Shown one piece after another: positions 33,446-45,224 of a stretch of DNA of 64,000 nucleotides; position 1 is the stretch's first letter, and each line of letters opens with the position of its first letter. The notes under the pieces were generated by a model, which saw nothing but the letters and a program-made list of their open reading frames with translations, had not been told where the DNA came from and searched no databases. Origin of the DNA: Schistocephalus solidus (taxonomy: Eukaryota; Platyhelminthes; Cestoda; Diphyllobothriidea; Diphyllobothriidae); the NCBI GenBank assembly GCA_017591395.1, contig WEDG01007400.1, positions 241,354 to 305,353 of the forward strand, read 5' to 3'. A program made the translations under genes and the position numbers.

Positions 33446-34399
33446 CATAAATAAATAATAATATTTAATGCCGGGTTGCCATTATTTTCCTTTGCGGATA
33501 TGTTCAACGGCTGACGTTAATATCCGATGAGGATGAAGCCCTGCGTAAAAGGTCGAGGCAGCCAGGTGGTTTGCCAACACCACCTTATCACAAAAAATTC
33601 ATAGGCCTAGAACACACGACAATATGCCGCAAGTATTCTGGTCTTCGTCGAGTAGAACAAGCCTACCTATAGTACCAAGATCACTTCAGTATTCAATTTT
33701 TCTTCTTTGTACTGAAGACTACCTATGGAAATGCTGGTGTCTGCTTCTTTTTTAGCTGTCGAAACCGGATATTGTGCGCAGGGGTGCAAGGAACTTGCTA
33801 AAGTTAAAGGTTGGTAAGCATCCCTCGGGTAAGCTTGCTAACGATCTCTTGAACAATCTATTAAGAAAAGAACCAACTACCTGGCCAAACAATTGCTAGC
33901 CCTGACAAGCGAGATGAAGGGTAAAGGAGATGTTTTCGTAAACGAGGCTGAATGTGTACATTTATTTGACCCTTTCCAGCTTAAGCAACTGGCCGTGGTA
34001 GGCTGTTGAAATGGAACGGAGTTGATCTGAAATCCTCTTTGGGTAATAATAGGTCAATCACTTTGCCAAAAATTTTTCTAGTGGACTGATTGAGGGATAA
34101 AGTCCTTTCCTTGCCTGACTATTGTTTTCCATCCTCAAAGGTAGGCCTCCTTTCTGTTACGTTGGCGAAACAGATTCCAATGGGCCAAACACCCGTTTAA
34201 GTAACTGAAGTTTTGAGGAAGCACAACGAACGACGATTTATTGGTTTCATGAGGTGAATGACTGGCATGGAGGGCGATCGTACTTCCAGCGAAACATACA
34301 GTAAGAAAACCATCCTCACAACATATTACCACACTCTCGAGGTCGCTCCACCCACGATCAGGGATACAACCTTCCTTGCCGCAAACTCCACGTCAATCA
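33446..34399. repeat. Unit sequence without recognised content (unit 0 copy)
   Basis: Colinear with 48506-49250 and 56936-57680. Shared landmarks are TTATTTTCCTTTGCGGAYAT, GCCAACACCAYCTTATCACAA, CTGAAGACTACCTAT and AAAGAACCAACTACCTGG. No ORF or RNA motif was recognised. Confidence 0.5.
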
Positions 34400-35800
34400 C
34401 GAAGATGATGACGATGACCACCACCACCACCACCACCTTCACCAACACCACAACCACCAAAACCACCATATCCACCACCACCACAACCGCCAAACCACCA
34501 CCACTACCGCCACCACCACCGTCACCACCACCACTACCATCAACACCAAAACATTTCCCACTCACATCACCGTTGACATCAATTCTGACTCCCCTCAAAT
34601 AAATACCATCACCAGCACTCGTCTCGAAACTATCCTCATCGCCATAGAACATTCACCTCACGCATTGGCCTGGTCAGTCATTGCAAAATCCATCCCACGC
34701 TGACAAGCGCTTCAGTGTGCGCAGCCTCGAAATACGCTCATAGCATCGGCCTTCACTACACGCACTGCTCACGAACATTCACTTACCGCATAGGACTAAT
34801 CGGTCTTATGCGCATCGAAAATATTCAGAGCTTACCACCATATCCACATGACATACGCACCCAGGATAGCAGAAAAATCTCCTATATTCAGTTCTAAGAA
34901 CTCCCCAAGCACTCAACAAGATCATTAACAGTAGCTTCATTAGCGCAACCAAGTTTGCAGTTCCTATAAATCCTGTGTTCATGGCCACCACACATGAATG
35001 GTACACATCGGCCGGGAAGTTCATATGCGAATCCATCGCAGTCAGTTCAATGTGCGTCTCTGCGGAGTGGCCGACGAGTGGGCTAAGAGTAAGGCTACAA
35101 CGACTCATTCTTTACGTGACCTCCAACCCTCTCAGACATATGAGAGGTGAGCTGCTAACCACCTTATTTAAGAAAAATCCTGGTGCTTGCAATTTGGGGC
35201 CAGATTGTATGCGTGGTTCGCGTAGACTAGATCATTAGTTATGCATGTAATTGCGTCTATTCCAAGCAATCATCCATTTATCGACTCGAACGGTACATGA
35301 GACCTGAAATTGGGAATAGAGAGCGAGATCGATGGCTCAGCGTATGTTCCTCACTATGCACAATCTGACGAGCTTGAAGATATCACGGTGGACTCAAAGC
35401 CGTGGTTTGGAAGGTTTCAGACTGCTGACATAATTTGGACCGCGTGATCAGCTCAGTGTGTGTGTTTTGTGCGGAGTGGGAGACTGGTGTACTGAGGGTC
35501 AGGCTGCAATGGTTTCTCCTTAATGAGGCCTTGGTGACGTTCACACTACCTGGGATCTAAGCCAAAAATAGGGTGCCAGCCAATTGAACCCGATCCCACA
35601 TCCGGTTTTCGTGAATCACTCTTGACACCAGCAAACAGACATTTGATGGATGAGAGAGCCTGGTAGCTGCAGCGATAATCTACTTTCACTTACAACTAAC
35701 CCACGCGCAGTTCACCGTCCCTGCACCACCGATGCTGTGGAGTACATGGTGGACCTAGTCAAAATCGGCGCTCGAATTGTGTTGTGTCCCCTAGAAGGGC
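34400..35800 (+). mobile_element. ZF-LINE finger-to-tail relic in unit 0
   Basis: A Thr/Pro-coding ACC/CCA stretch (34410-34560) corresponds to the spacer before a finger. It is followed by ASRIGLV-like finger remnants (LHYTHCSRTFTYRIGLIGLMRI at about 34750-34815) and, from 35330, by the tail (GAGATCGATGGCTCAGCG, AAGCCGTGGTTTGGAAGG, CACCGTCCCTGCACCACC, end at about 35780). Equivalent relics lie at 49250-50665 and 57680-59125, and inverted at 42000-43130. Confidence 0.65.
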
Positions 35801-36059
35801 CAGAAGGCAGGCGTTATTTAGTACGTGCCCTCATAACAAATCCAAAATAAAGAGGTGTGCTGTGATGATACACCAGGGCACCAGCTGATGTCGTGCCAGC
35901 CACCTGCGTGAGACCGTACTATTTAAATGTTCGAAATTGTCCACTCTTTTGATGTGGGTGCCGCATGGTCAATGCTTTAAATTTTCTCAACCTGGCCTCA
36001 TAGCATGGAACGGTTTTCAAAATCCGGGGGGCGTGCGCAAAAACGGTGACATCAGAGGT

Positions 36060-37450
36060 TCCCAGAATAATTCAATTATCAGCCAGACAGGTAAATAGGA
36101 ATCTATCCTCCTACCATCCCATCAAATCCAATTTAACCGAAAGTCGAATAAAGATCAGAACGTCTACCTCAGCCATCAGCGTATTTGTCCCTCAAGGGTA
36201 TCGCAAAAACCGGTCATATTTAATTCACGTCTTTATACAAGTGGCCACCTATTCTTTTCATTCAATCCAATCCTGCGAGGGGTCACTGTAAGCCGAAACG
36301 ATGCCTTACCGTGTGGGCTTCCGTGAACTTGTTCGACACCACACTTTCTGCTTGTGGTATGTTGATGTACTATTGGATTTAGTGCTCCTATGTCTCATTG
36401 TGCATAGAGGTTACATGTTTGATGCATTTAACTGACACAGTGCTCCTCGTTCTCTGGATAGAGCGACAAAGGGAACAGTCAGGTATCCTATTGGGATTAT
36501 ATTTTCGCACTGAAATGCGCGGTTAATATTTCATCCAATCATATCAATTGCTTTCAGATCACAGTGTGACCTTGACATCTAAGCTGAGCTACCAAGGAAT
36601 GAAATGAGTCCTTTCAGAAATCTGCACCCTTCAGAAACGGAAGGTCCTTCCAAACCCGCTTCTCAAGATGGAATCCGACTTTTCCTGGTTGTTATGCAAA
36701 CTGTTTTCAGTCCGTCCATCTGTGAATGTTTCCCTGAAATTCGAAAAATATCTATCTATCGAGGCATGTACACAACTGCATCTCTAATAAACATATCGGG
36801 TGGAAAATACCCAATAAGATTTTTAATTGTGTGCCCACTTATTGTCATCAAAATATAGAAAAAAAGAGTTTGAGAGGAGGGTTAGTGAAATTTTGAAACC
36901 TGCTTAAGAGTTCACTTCAGAACAATTCAAAGATCCTCCATGCAGGCAACTTGGAAACGAGCCTCTACATGATCCCATTTAATCCGATTTTGCCGCACCA
37001 GCAGCAGTGCCTTACGGATGTGCTCAACTCGTATGTTTCCTAAAGAGTTACACAAGGATCCTAAAACCGACAGCTATAAACATGCTTGAACCCGGAAGCA
37101 ATAGTTTTATATCGTTATTTTTAAAGCCAGTGGTCTTTCCCAGTTACCCCTAATCCTGCCGATGCTCCTTACATATCAACATGTTACCTTGAACTTTGGG
37201 TTTCCGTAAAAGTTTTCATCCAATACATGTTGTTCGTAGAATTCAGGTGGTTTTACGGTGAGGTATTATTCAATTGAGCCCAGGCACTGTCCACTATGCA
37301 CCAAGGTTACACGTTTGACGAATTTATCTGACACAATGGTCCTCAGTCCCTCGATATAGCACCAATGAAAAAACCTTTGGGTATATAATTGTGTTCAGGT
37401 ATACGCACCGAAATTTGCGTTTGTTATTTAATCCAGAGATATCAGTGTAT
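36060..37450 (+). repeat. Two diverged copies of the unit module with GTGCACCCTTCAGAAAC
   Basis: 36180-36760 and 37070-37440 both align loosely with 55400-55960. Shared phrases are ACCGGWCATATTTAATT, TTGGATTTAGTGCTCC, GTTACAYGTTTGAYGMATTT, CCCTTCAGAAACGG and TCAAGATGGAATCCRACTTTTCCTGGTTGTTATG. This shows that duplication of the module predates the large tandem units. Confidence 0.55.
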
Positions 37451-37557
37451 AGCAGAAAACCATGTGACTTGTAGACTTATTTTAGTTAAAACAATTCGCA
37501 TTCCTACTCACAACTCAATGTAAAGTTTCATTCAACCAACTAGACAGACTTAAGGCG

Positions 37558-37737
37558 ATGGACAATCACTTGTTTCCAAAACAGCATAAGAACAAGGATC
37601 TGACGGCTTTAAACCGTCCACGAAGGGCAAGACGTCCTGCTCTGTCTTCCGCTGTTCCTCCTCCTCCGGTGACTGCTACTGCTGTCGATGGTGATGGTAA
37701 TGTTTCTGTTGTTCTTATCGTTGATGTTGATGAATAG
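37558..37737 (+). CDS. Conserved 59-residue ORF, unit 1 copy, function unknown
   Basis: MDNHLFPKQHKN is followed by DLTALNRPRRARRPALSS, a VPPPPVTATAVDGDGN stretch and VVLIVDVDE. The basic middle and Pro/Ala/Val-rich C-terminal half are nearly identical in all four units, and all four keep the same start, length and stop. I recognise no family. It could be a small exon, a relic or chance conservation. Confidence 0.35.
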   Translation: MDNHLFPKQHKNKDLTALNRPRRARRPALSSAVPPPPVTATAVDGDGNVSVVLIVDVDE

Positions 37738-37861
37738 TCCCCACCTGAACTTGAACGCTTTTCTATGAAAATTAGGAATAAAGAATTGTTATGTACTGGA
37801 GTCTATAAAGAGAGGGTGCTTGCGGAAGCAAACTACTGAACTTAAAGGGCCCCTGAAATAG

Positions 37862-38300
37862 CCGGATTTTAAAGCCCTGAATGGGCAGAGCACTCACTGT
37901 GTGACCATTTGCAAATTCCTTTGAAACTGGACGGTCTCCGTCTCGACTTTCTACCTGCCAACAAACTAGAGCAGACAGTGGGAATTGGCACGAGGCAGAG
38001 GAGGTTGAGGTCCTCTGCCTCGTGCCAATTCCCGGATAAATCCAATTTGGCGATGGTGGGTGGCAGGAAGGCCTTGGCTTCCAGCGGCAGCATCCTCCCA
38101 TCATCCATGTTAGGCCGCCTGGTCTCAATGTTTATTGGAACAAATGTTCCGTCTCTATAGTAATAATAGAATTAGTCCATTAGTGGCTTCTGAACAACGG
38201 TCTCATAGTTCCTCACTGATGTTTTATTGTTGCATTGATTTTCGTCCACAAAGTGACATTTCCTTGTTTCCAAAAAATTGCATCCGTCTATAAGTAGCAA
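37862..38300 (-). pseudogene. Unrecognised minus-strand ORF, unit 1 copy with stop
   Basis: Behind a good acceptor-like TACTTATAG, the minus strand reads KCHFVDENQCNN, YETVVQKPLMD then a stop, YYYYRDGTFVPINIETRRPN and LEAKAFLPPTIAKLDLSGN. Units 2 and 3 keep this frame open. In this copy a local foldback (37980-38033) also alters the last part. No family recognised. Confidence 0.3.
37980..38033. repeat. Perfect 23-bp inverted repeat, 8-base loop
   Basis: GGGAATTGGCACGAGGCAGAGGA is followed by GGTTGAGG and then its exact reverse complement. Units 2-4 have only the right arm (CCTCTGCCTCGTGCCAATT) at this place, so the left arm was created in unit 1. Confidence 0.95.
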
Positions 38301-40559
38301 GAGTTAAACCGCCTAGTAACGTAAAGCAACATGTGACGAATAAATAACGCAGGCTCATTCGAAAATACTATTGCATGTTAACCAAATTTTTCCTTTACCT
38401 TGGGTGCCCCTACGGTGATTATAGTGCTGCAGAGATTACAAACTGGGTGCGGACATATCTTGGAAATGCTGGCGTTGCAAATTTCCGTCCCTAGGATATC
38501 TACAATAAAGAAAAATAACAGTAGAAAGACGATTTACAAAAACGGACATTTCAGTCTCACGCACTTACCGACTGCTTCGGCTAACAAGTTGGAACACTGT
38601 TCCGTTGCCGAAAAAAATATCTACTCCTCCGCTGATACTGATTGCAGGCCTTAATTAATAGAAATAGTGGCGCACAAGAAGAGCTCCAGCATTTTTGCCA
38701 AGTACCTAGTCGTGAATGTGCAGCTCTGCTAAGGCAATCGATTTTTCGGGTCGTCTTTTGAATTGTCTACCTTCGATTAAGCAGTGCAACATGATAGCAG
38801 AACACGTGCTCAACACGTGTGCATGTTTCAGCTCTGGCTGCAAGTTATTTGGGATGCCGTATCGGCTGTTTGGGGATAATGTACTCAGCTGAGTATGCAT
38901 CGACCACCTCGAATGATGTCTAACGATACACGATTTAGATTTCGGAAGTTCAGCTGGTTAGAATCAGGATTGGACACTTTCCTGAGGACTCTGACAAGTC
39001 ATCTGGGATGTACAGCTCAAGGTAAACGCCTGGTGCTAATGCCATTTTTTCGATTCAACAGTGACCAGGCTTTAAATTCGCTCATTCTTTTCCTTCCTTG
39101 TAGCAAGCACATAACTCTAACCACTATGTGTTAGTTAAAGTGTTGGTGGAAATTCTGTGCATCTGACTTTTCCTTCAATTAGTCGTGATATAACTACATA
39201 CAGAAATTAACCGTCAATCCTTGGCTTTAATAACGTTGCAGCGTTGAATACCGCAGAGCCTACTTAAAGCACTTTGAAGCATCATGGTTAAATTTGACGT
39301 GGGGACGCTCTAGGGACGGTCGAGAGGCTGGCACAGTCCGAAAAGGCTTTTTTTCGAAAAGAGTTATAACAAGAAACAACAGGAAGCCCTTTGGCTCAGC
39401 AATTCATTTAAATTCCACTACTATTATCGTCGAGTTGTAAGATATTCAAAAGTTGCCGACGACCACGGGCACATTATGGTCCATGGCAGGCATATTTAGG
39501 ATGAAAAGCTAGACATTCACTCCTTCTGTGCAGCGATATAAGGATATTCAACTAAGCCGTGTAAAGTGCTTCATTCGTCTAAGAATGTTTGTCGGCCAGG
39601 TCATCAACTTTTATTTACAATTGACAGTAACCAATGCTTGTGTCTGCATCTAGTCTTCCACTCCGCGCGTTGAATTCCCAAGGGCTTCTTCAGAACAATT
39701 TAACGATAAAATAGACAGACAACATGGACAAGAAACTCTCCACCATCCCACTTCAATCGAAATTTATCAACGCAGAAACAGTTCTTTACTGAAGTGCTCA
39801 ACCGTATGCTCCTTTTCTTCCCTCCAAAGTTGAATAAGAATCAGAAGGCCGACAACTTTCGACGCAGTTTCCTTCAATGGTACCGCTAAAACCGGACATA
39901 TTAATTTAAAATCTATATTTTTAAGTCCTATTTTATTTTTTCATTTACTCCTATCCTGCCCGTGATCATTGCACATCAAAAGTTTGCCTTGAATTTTGAA
40001 CTTGCGTGAACTTACAAGTGTAGATGTTGTGAAGTAATATTTGGATTTAGTGCTCCATTGTGCATCGAGGCCACATGTTTGACGCATTTGGCTGACACAA
40101 TTCTCCTCGGCTTCTGGATAAAGTGACGATGAGAAACCTCAGGTTATACCCACTGAAATTCGTGCTTTATTAATTAATCCATTTATATAAGTGGCTATCG
40201 CAGCGCAGTGATACATTGATATATTCTCTCAAATGCCCCAAAAACAAATGGGTCATTTCAGTGACGTGCACCCTTCAGAAACGGGAGGTCGTCCTTACCA
40301 ATTCTCAAGATGGAATCCAACTTTTCCTGGTTGTTATGCCAACTGATTCAGTGCGTCCTTACAGCGAATTCTTCTCTGAAATGTGAAAAATATCAATCCT
40401 CCATCAGGTATTCCAGTCATGATCTCCAGGTTATCTTAATAATTATCGAGGAAAATATAAAAGTCCGTTTTTAACAATGCACATTGGCAAGATAATTTTT
40501 AATAAACCTCTCGAAACCAAGACATGTTTGCTGAAACGATTTGCTGCAGAGTTCGCCGT

Positions 40560-40735
40560 GGGAGATGAACGCCGCATGGGTGGATCGTAAGGCCAAAGAC
40601 CTCGAAGGATACGCGGATCGCAATGAACAGATGCATTTGTTCGCGCTACTCGAGGCGATCTGCGGCGCAATAGTCAGTGAAAGCGCGTTAATGCCCAGGT
40701 CCAATGTGTCAAAACTCCTCACGGACCAGGTGTTT
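40560..40735 (+). pseudogene. ZF-LINE-type linker relic, unit 1
   Basis: MNAAWVDRKAKDLEGYADRN and then an LLTDQ-like end correspond to MQDAWMIRKAEEIQGYADRN...LLTEKSQIL of the ZF-LINE at 594-765. Only about 60 codons are similar. It ends where the flanking direct repeat begins. Confidence 0.55.
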
Positions 40736-41160
40736 TGAACCTTATTCCCACACACTACCTGGACTTCCTCTCCCTTCTACACAGGAAGCACTGAATGTCG
40801 AAGAAATCCACAAAATACTACATTAAGGCCTTTTACGTCCCTGTTTGGGAATGAACTCAATCTGGAGTAGCCTGAGAATTCGGAAGAAGAAGCTGAGATT
40901 GCTAGATTAAAAGATTTATTGGACCGGTGTTTCTTCCTCTAATTCGAAGCAATCAGGACAGACAGTCTAAGAAAAGAATACTGGAGGCATTAGGAGTGCG
41001 GTATCTATTGTACGTAGTTAATTGAGCATTTGAAGCAAGAAATTGACCACGTAGTGGATTAAGCATTTGAAGCATGAAATTTACCACGTTGACATAGTTT
41101 AGCATGTTCGCAATTTGGCAGACCATGAAATACTCAGCGGCCACACTGAAGAATAAGAAA
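40733..41160 (+). repeat. Left direct repeat flanking the inverted module of unit 1
   Basis: TTTTGAACCT, CTTCCTCTCCC-TCTACACAGGAAGCACTG, TTATTGGACCG and AATACTCAGCGGCCAC are shared in order with 43866-44260. It contains two imperfect copies of a roughly 37-base TGGATTRAGCATTTGAAGCA unit. Confidence 0.7.
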
Positions 41161-41429
41161 AGGCGAAAGGTAAGACCACAGGGACGGGTACCAAAATTCC
41201 GAAGGATATGATGTCAAACTCGCCAGAAAAGCAATCGAAAGTACAAAATGAAATTGATCAAAATATACCAATAAACAAGCTAAACGAAACACGGCAGATA
41301 ACGATTAACGAAAATAGTATCCAGGCCACGCGCGCGCTTCATCAGAGGCAAATATAGACGAGCTGTTGCCCACCGAATGGATGACACAAAGTGGACCCGC
41401 AGCCGTAGTACCTCCCCAAGCCAAAAGAC

Positions 41430-41648
41430 GTTAAAGCCAGTATTGGGGAAGCCCCAACATCAGCCAGACAAATTATTCAACAGAACCCCCTGGATAGAGG
41501 TGCTGTGGACAGGTCACAATGCATAATCGTCCACGGGCTTCGTGAATCAACCCACGAAATCCCCAGGTGTAGTATAAATGATGATATCATGGCCTTGCAA
41601 GAGTGTTTGAGTGAAATAATAAGAGAGGATACAAAATTAGCGTTTTAA
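41430..41648 (+). pseudogene. ORF1-like relic of an unidentified LINE
   Basis: A frame without ATG reads RQIIQQNPLDRGAVDRSQC, then IIVHGLRESTHEIPRCS and MALQECLSEIIREDTKLAF before TAA at 41646-41648. A 'sequence-IIVHGLRES' motif followed by an acidic helical stretch recalls the nucleic-acid-binding first ORF of CR1-type LINEs. This is tentative. Confidence 0.3.
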
Positions 41649-41999
41649 ACATTTCCGAATAAATAGTAAAGATAACATAAACTTTTAAAGAAATAAATCA
41701 AGGCCTTTAAAAATTATTTTGAAAAACAAACTTCAGAGAGACCTTCTAATCGAGCAAACAGCCGGGGTGTCCCCGGTCACAGAGGTATTTTTTTTCAACC
41801 GGACTACTCCGTAAGGGCATTTGTACGAGAGTGACATTCAGATTGGTGATTCTGTCCTTCCCGGAATGGTATGTAAGTAGATTTTAGCTAGCTGACCTGC
41901 ATACAGACCTGCATACCATATATGTCCAAAAGTACTTCCACCGCTTACTTTTCGTGGGCGACTGCCTGCCTTCTGGCCCTTCTAGGGGACACAACACTA

Positions 42000-43450
42000 T
42001 TCGAGCACCGATTTTGACTAGGTCCAACATGTACTCCACAGCATGGTAGTGCAGGGATGGTGAACTGCGCTGTAGCTATCACGCTCTCTCTTCCCTCAAA
42101 GGTATGTGCCCGGTGTCAAGAGGGCTTCACGAAAACCGGAGGCGGGATCGGGTTCAATTGGCTGGCACCCTTTTTGGCTTAGATCCCAGGTAGTGTGAAC
42201 GACACCAAGGCCACATTAAGAAGAAACCACTGCAGCCTGATCCTCAGTCCACCAGTCTTCCGTTTCACACAAAACACGCACTGAGCTGATCATGCGGTCC
42301 AAGTTACGACATCAGTCTGAAACCTTCCAAGCCACGACTTTGAGTCCACCGTCATATCTTCAAGCTCGTCAGATTTTTTATAGTGATGAACATACGCTAA
42401 GCCATTGATCTCACTCTCTTTTCCCAATTTCAGGTCTCAGGTACCGTTCGAGTCGATTAATGGATGATTGTGTGGAATGGGCACAACTACATACATAACT
42501 AATGCTCTCGTCTACGTGAACCACGCATGCAATATGGCCCCAAAAAACAAGCACCAGGATTTTTCTAAAAAAGATGGTTAGCAGCTCATGTCGTATATGT
42601 CTGAGAGGGTTGGAGGTCACCTTAAAAAGGAGTCGTTGCAGCCTTACTCTCAGCCCACTGATCGGCCACTCCGCAGACACGCACAGTGAACTGACTGCGA
42701 TGGATTCGCACGTGAACTACCCGGCCTATGTGTGCCATTCATGTGCGGTGGCTAAGAGGACAGGATTTTTGGGAACTGCAAACTTGGTTGCGCTTATGAA
42801 GCTACTATTAATGATCTTGCTGGTGCCTGGGGAGTTCTTAGAGTTGAATATAAGCGCTAATCGGTGAGCGATGGATGTTGCAATGACTGACCAGGCCAAT
42901 GCGTGAGGTGCATATGCTATCGCGATGAGGACAGGTTCGGGACGAGTGCTGGTGAGGGTATTTGGTTTGTTGAGAGTCAGAAGTGATGACAACAGTGGTG
43001 TGCGTGGCAAACGTTGTGGTGTTGATGGTCGTGGAGGTGGTGGTGGTGGTGGTCATCGTCATCTTCATCGTAATCGACGCGGAGTTTGCAGCAAGGAGGT
43101 TTGTATCCCAGATCGTGTTTGGAGGGACATCGAGAGTGTGATATCATGTTCTGAGGATGGTGTTCCTAATATATGCTTCGCTGGCATTACGATCGCCCTC
43201 CATGCCAGTCTTTTACCTCATGGAACCAATTAATCGCCATTCGTTCTGCTTCCTCAAATCTTCAATTACTTAAACAGGTGTTTGATCCATTGGGATCTAT
43301 GTGGCCAACTAAACAGAAATGAAGCCAAACTTTGAGGATGGGAAACAATGGACAGGCAGGGAAGGGACTTTATCCCTCGATCTGTCCGCTAGAAAAGGTT
43401 TTGGCAAAGCGGTAGACCTATCCTTGCCCTCAGAGGATTTCAGACGAACT
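42000..43450 (-). mobile_element. Inverted ZF-LINE finger-to-tail relic in unit 1
   Basis: The reverse complement matches 34000-35840: CACCGTCCCTGCACTACCATGC near 42045, the CTCAGGTACCGTTCGAGTCG block near 42434, and the Thr-spacer plus TSRIGLVSHCNIHR finger remnant on the minus strand at about 42880-43060. Units 0, 2 and 3 carry this module in the opposite orientation. Confidence 0.65.
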
Positions 43451-43865
43451 TTGTTCCCTTTCGACAGCTAACCGTGGCCAGTTGCTTGAGCTGAAATCTG
43501 GCAAATAAATGTACACATTCAGCCTCATAGGCTTAGACCGTACAAAATGTCAAGTGCAGAAGAAAGGGCCTGGCATTCACGACAGTGGTTTTGCTCTCCA
43601 GTGAACTTTAAAAATCCGTCAGAGTTGACTGCACCGGTTGCATTTTGCATGTTTGGGCAAGCAATCAGACGGCCAGGTAGTTGGCTCTTTTCCATTAGCT
43701 GTCTAGCACTTCATCAACAACCAATATGACGTGAGCCTTTTGATGATTTTAGATTTTGTGAGACAAATCTGTGCTAAAATGGTCTACGCTATTTCCCCAC
43801 ATTTGCATCGTTTTTCAACGACATGACCAAGTTTTTATACATGGAAAAGGAGACTACTTCCAGAT

Positions 43866-44260
43866 GTTTTGAACCTAACGCTCACATGCCTCGTGGATTT
43901 CCTCTCCCATCTACACAGGAAGCACTGTATGTCAAAGACATCCAAAACATTTTACAGAAAGAAAGCCATTTACGTCCCTTCGTGAGCATTCGGTAGAAGA
44001 AGCTGCGATTTCTGGATTAAAAAAATTATTGGACCGACGCTTTAGACTTTAATTCGAAGCAAGCATGACAGACAGTCACAGATAAGAATACTGGAGGAGT
44101 GATTAGGAGTGCGGTTTCTATAGTTCATAGTGGATTGAGCATTTGAAGCATTAAAAAATGGCCACATAGTGGATTGAGCATTTGAAGCATGCAATTGACC
44201 ACGTTGACAGAGTATAGCATGTTTGCAGAACAGGAAATACTCAGCGGCCACCAATCAAAG
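43866..44260 (+). repeat. Right direct repeat flanking the inverted module of unit 1
   Basis: Same content as 40733-41160, including the two TGGATTGAGCATTTGAAGCA units at about 44128-44190. The two copies differ at many positions. Confidence 0.7.
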
Positions 44261-44913
44261 TAAACTTTCCCTGAATCTACAAAACGAGGAAACGCAGGTG
44301 CTATTTCGTGGGCACGAAACTTTAGCCAAATGTTGATGTTATCAATGTGTTTAGTTTGAGTAGGAACTAATGAACGACAAAATGGTGCCCCTGAGGTAAA
44401 TCGTCCGTTTGGAATTCGTAAAGGCAATACTTCCGGTAAAGGAGTACAGCGTTACAGATGCATGTGTGTGGATAAGGACAGTGGCTGTAAATTGCTAAAA
44501 CGTCGTTTTGCATAAGGTTTCGACAAGTAGTGATATAGAATCTGACAAGTGAAGGTGTCGCAGGAGATTCTGAGATAGGCCAATTGAGAGGTTTTCGTGC
44601 CACATAAAACGGCTAAGCCTACTCATTTAAGAAATGCCCATTAAACAACCTCATAGTTTACAAAAATAGCCCTGCACACAAGAGCCCTATGATAAAGCCG
44701 AGAAGCGTACTAACCGATTGATTAAGACCCCGATACCAAGCTCGTATCAACTTCCCGAATTTTATGAAGCAGAAGACCTTTAGACTTTGCTTCATTTAAT
44801 ATGGAAAAATAACTTCCGACATATTTGTAGGCTTACTTTATTCAAGACAATTTTCGTTGATACTCGTAACTCAATGGACAGTTTTATCCAACAAACTTGA
44901 CAGAACTTTGGCG

Positions 44914-45093
44914 ATGGACAATCAATGGCTTCTAAAACAGCATAAGAACATGGATCTGACGGCTTTAAACCGTCCACGAAGGGCAAGACGTCCTGCTCTG
45001 TCTTCAGCTGTTCCTCCTTCTCCGGTGACTGCTACTGCTGTCGATGGTGATGGTAATGTTTCTGTTGTTCTTATCGTTGATGTTGATGAATAG
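44914..45093 (+). CDS. Conserved 59-residue ORF, unit 2 copy
   Basis: The N-terminus differs from the other units (MDNQWLLKQHKN), whereas the rest, from MDLTALNRPRRARRP to VVLIVDVDE, is kept. Length and stop codon are unchanged. Confidence 0.35.
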   Translation: MDNQWLLKQHKNMDLTALNRPRRARRPALSSAVPPSPVTATAVDGDGNVSVVLIVDVDE

Positions 45094-45224
45094 TCCCCAC
45101 CTGCACTTGAACGCTTTTCTAGGAAAATAAGGAAAAAATAATTGTTAAGTACAAGAGTCTATAAAGAGAGGGTGCTTGCGGAAGCAGACTACTGAACTAA
45201 AAGGGCCCCTGAAATAGCCGGATT

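Larger units (their letters stand above)
32870..37510 (+). repeat. Partial older tandem unit (unit 0)
   Basis: 32870-35985 is colinear with 48095-50840 and 56535-59290. It shares TTGTRKCCTAAA, CTGGAAAACAAMCAGAGG, CTGACGTTAATATC-type and later ZF-LINE remnant blocks, with many differences. Similarity to the following part of the unit (hAT relic) is absent. Instead, 36060-37450 holds two diverged copies of a different module. Confidence 0.7.
37511..44866 (+). repeat. Tandem unit 1 (about 7.36 kb), rearranged
   Basis: The unit starts at the landmark CAACTCAATG...AGTTTCATTCAACCAACTAGACAG and runs to the next landmark at 44867. The first 3.2 kb is colinear with units 2-4. The middle (42000-43450) is an inverted version of the ZF-LINE relic module and is flanked by direct repeats (40733-41160 and 43866-44260). 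The hAT relic of units 2-3 is absent. Confidence 0.8.

Noticed and set aside
34258..34602. Thr/Pro-rich 114-codon ORF and its antisense Val/Gly-rich ORF
   Set aside because: Both are translations of the ACC-rich spacer of a ZF-LINE relic.
37983..37996. Resemblance of GAATTGGCACGAGG to a cDNA-library EcoRI adaptor
   Set aside because: The adaptor has GAATTCGG; one base is missing here, and the arm is present in genomic context in the other units, so it is native sequence.
41325..41350. Possible fourth hammerhead core (CTGATGA on the minus strand at a GCGCGC run)
   Set aside because: No GAAA follows at a suitable distance and no GUC triplet is placed correctly; only the 7-base half core matches.
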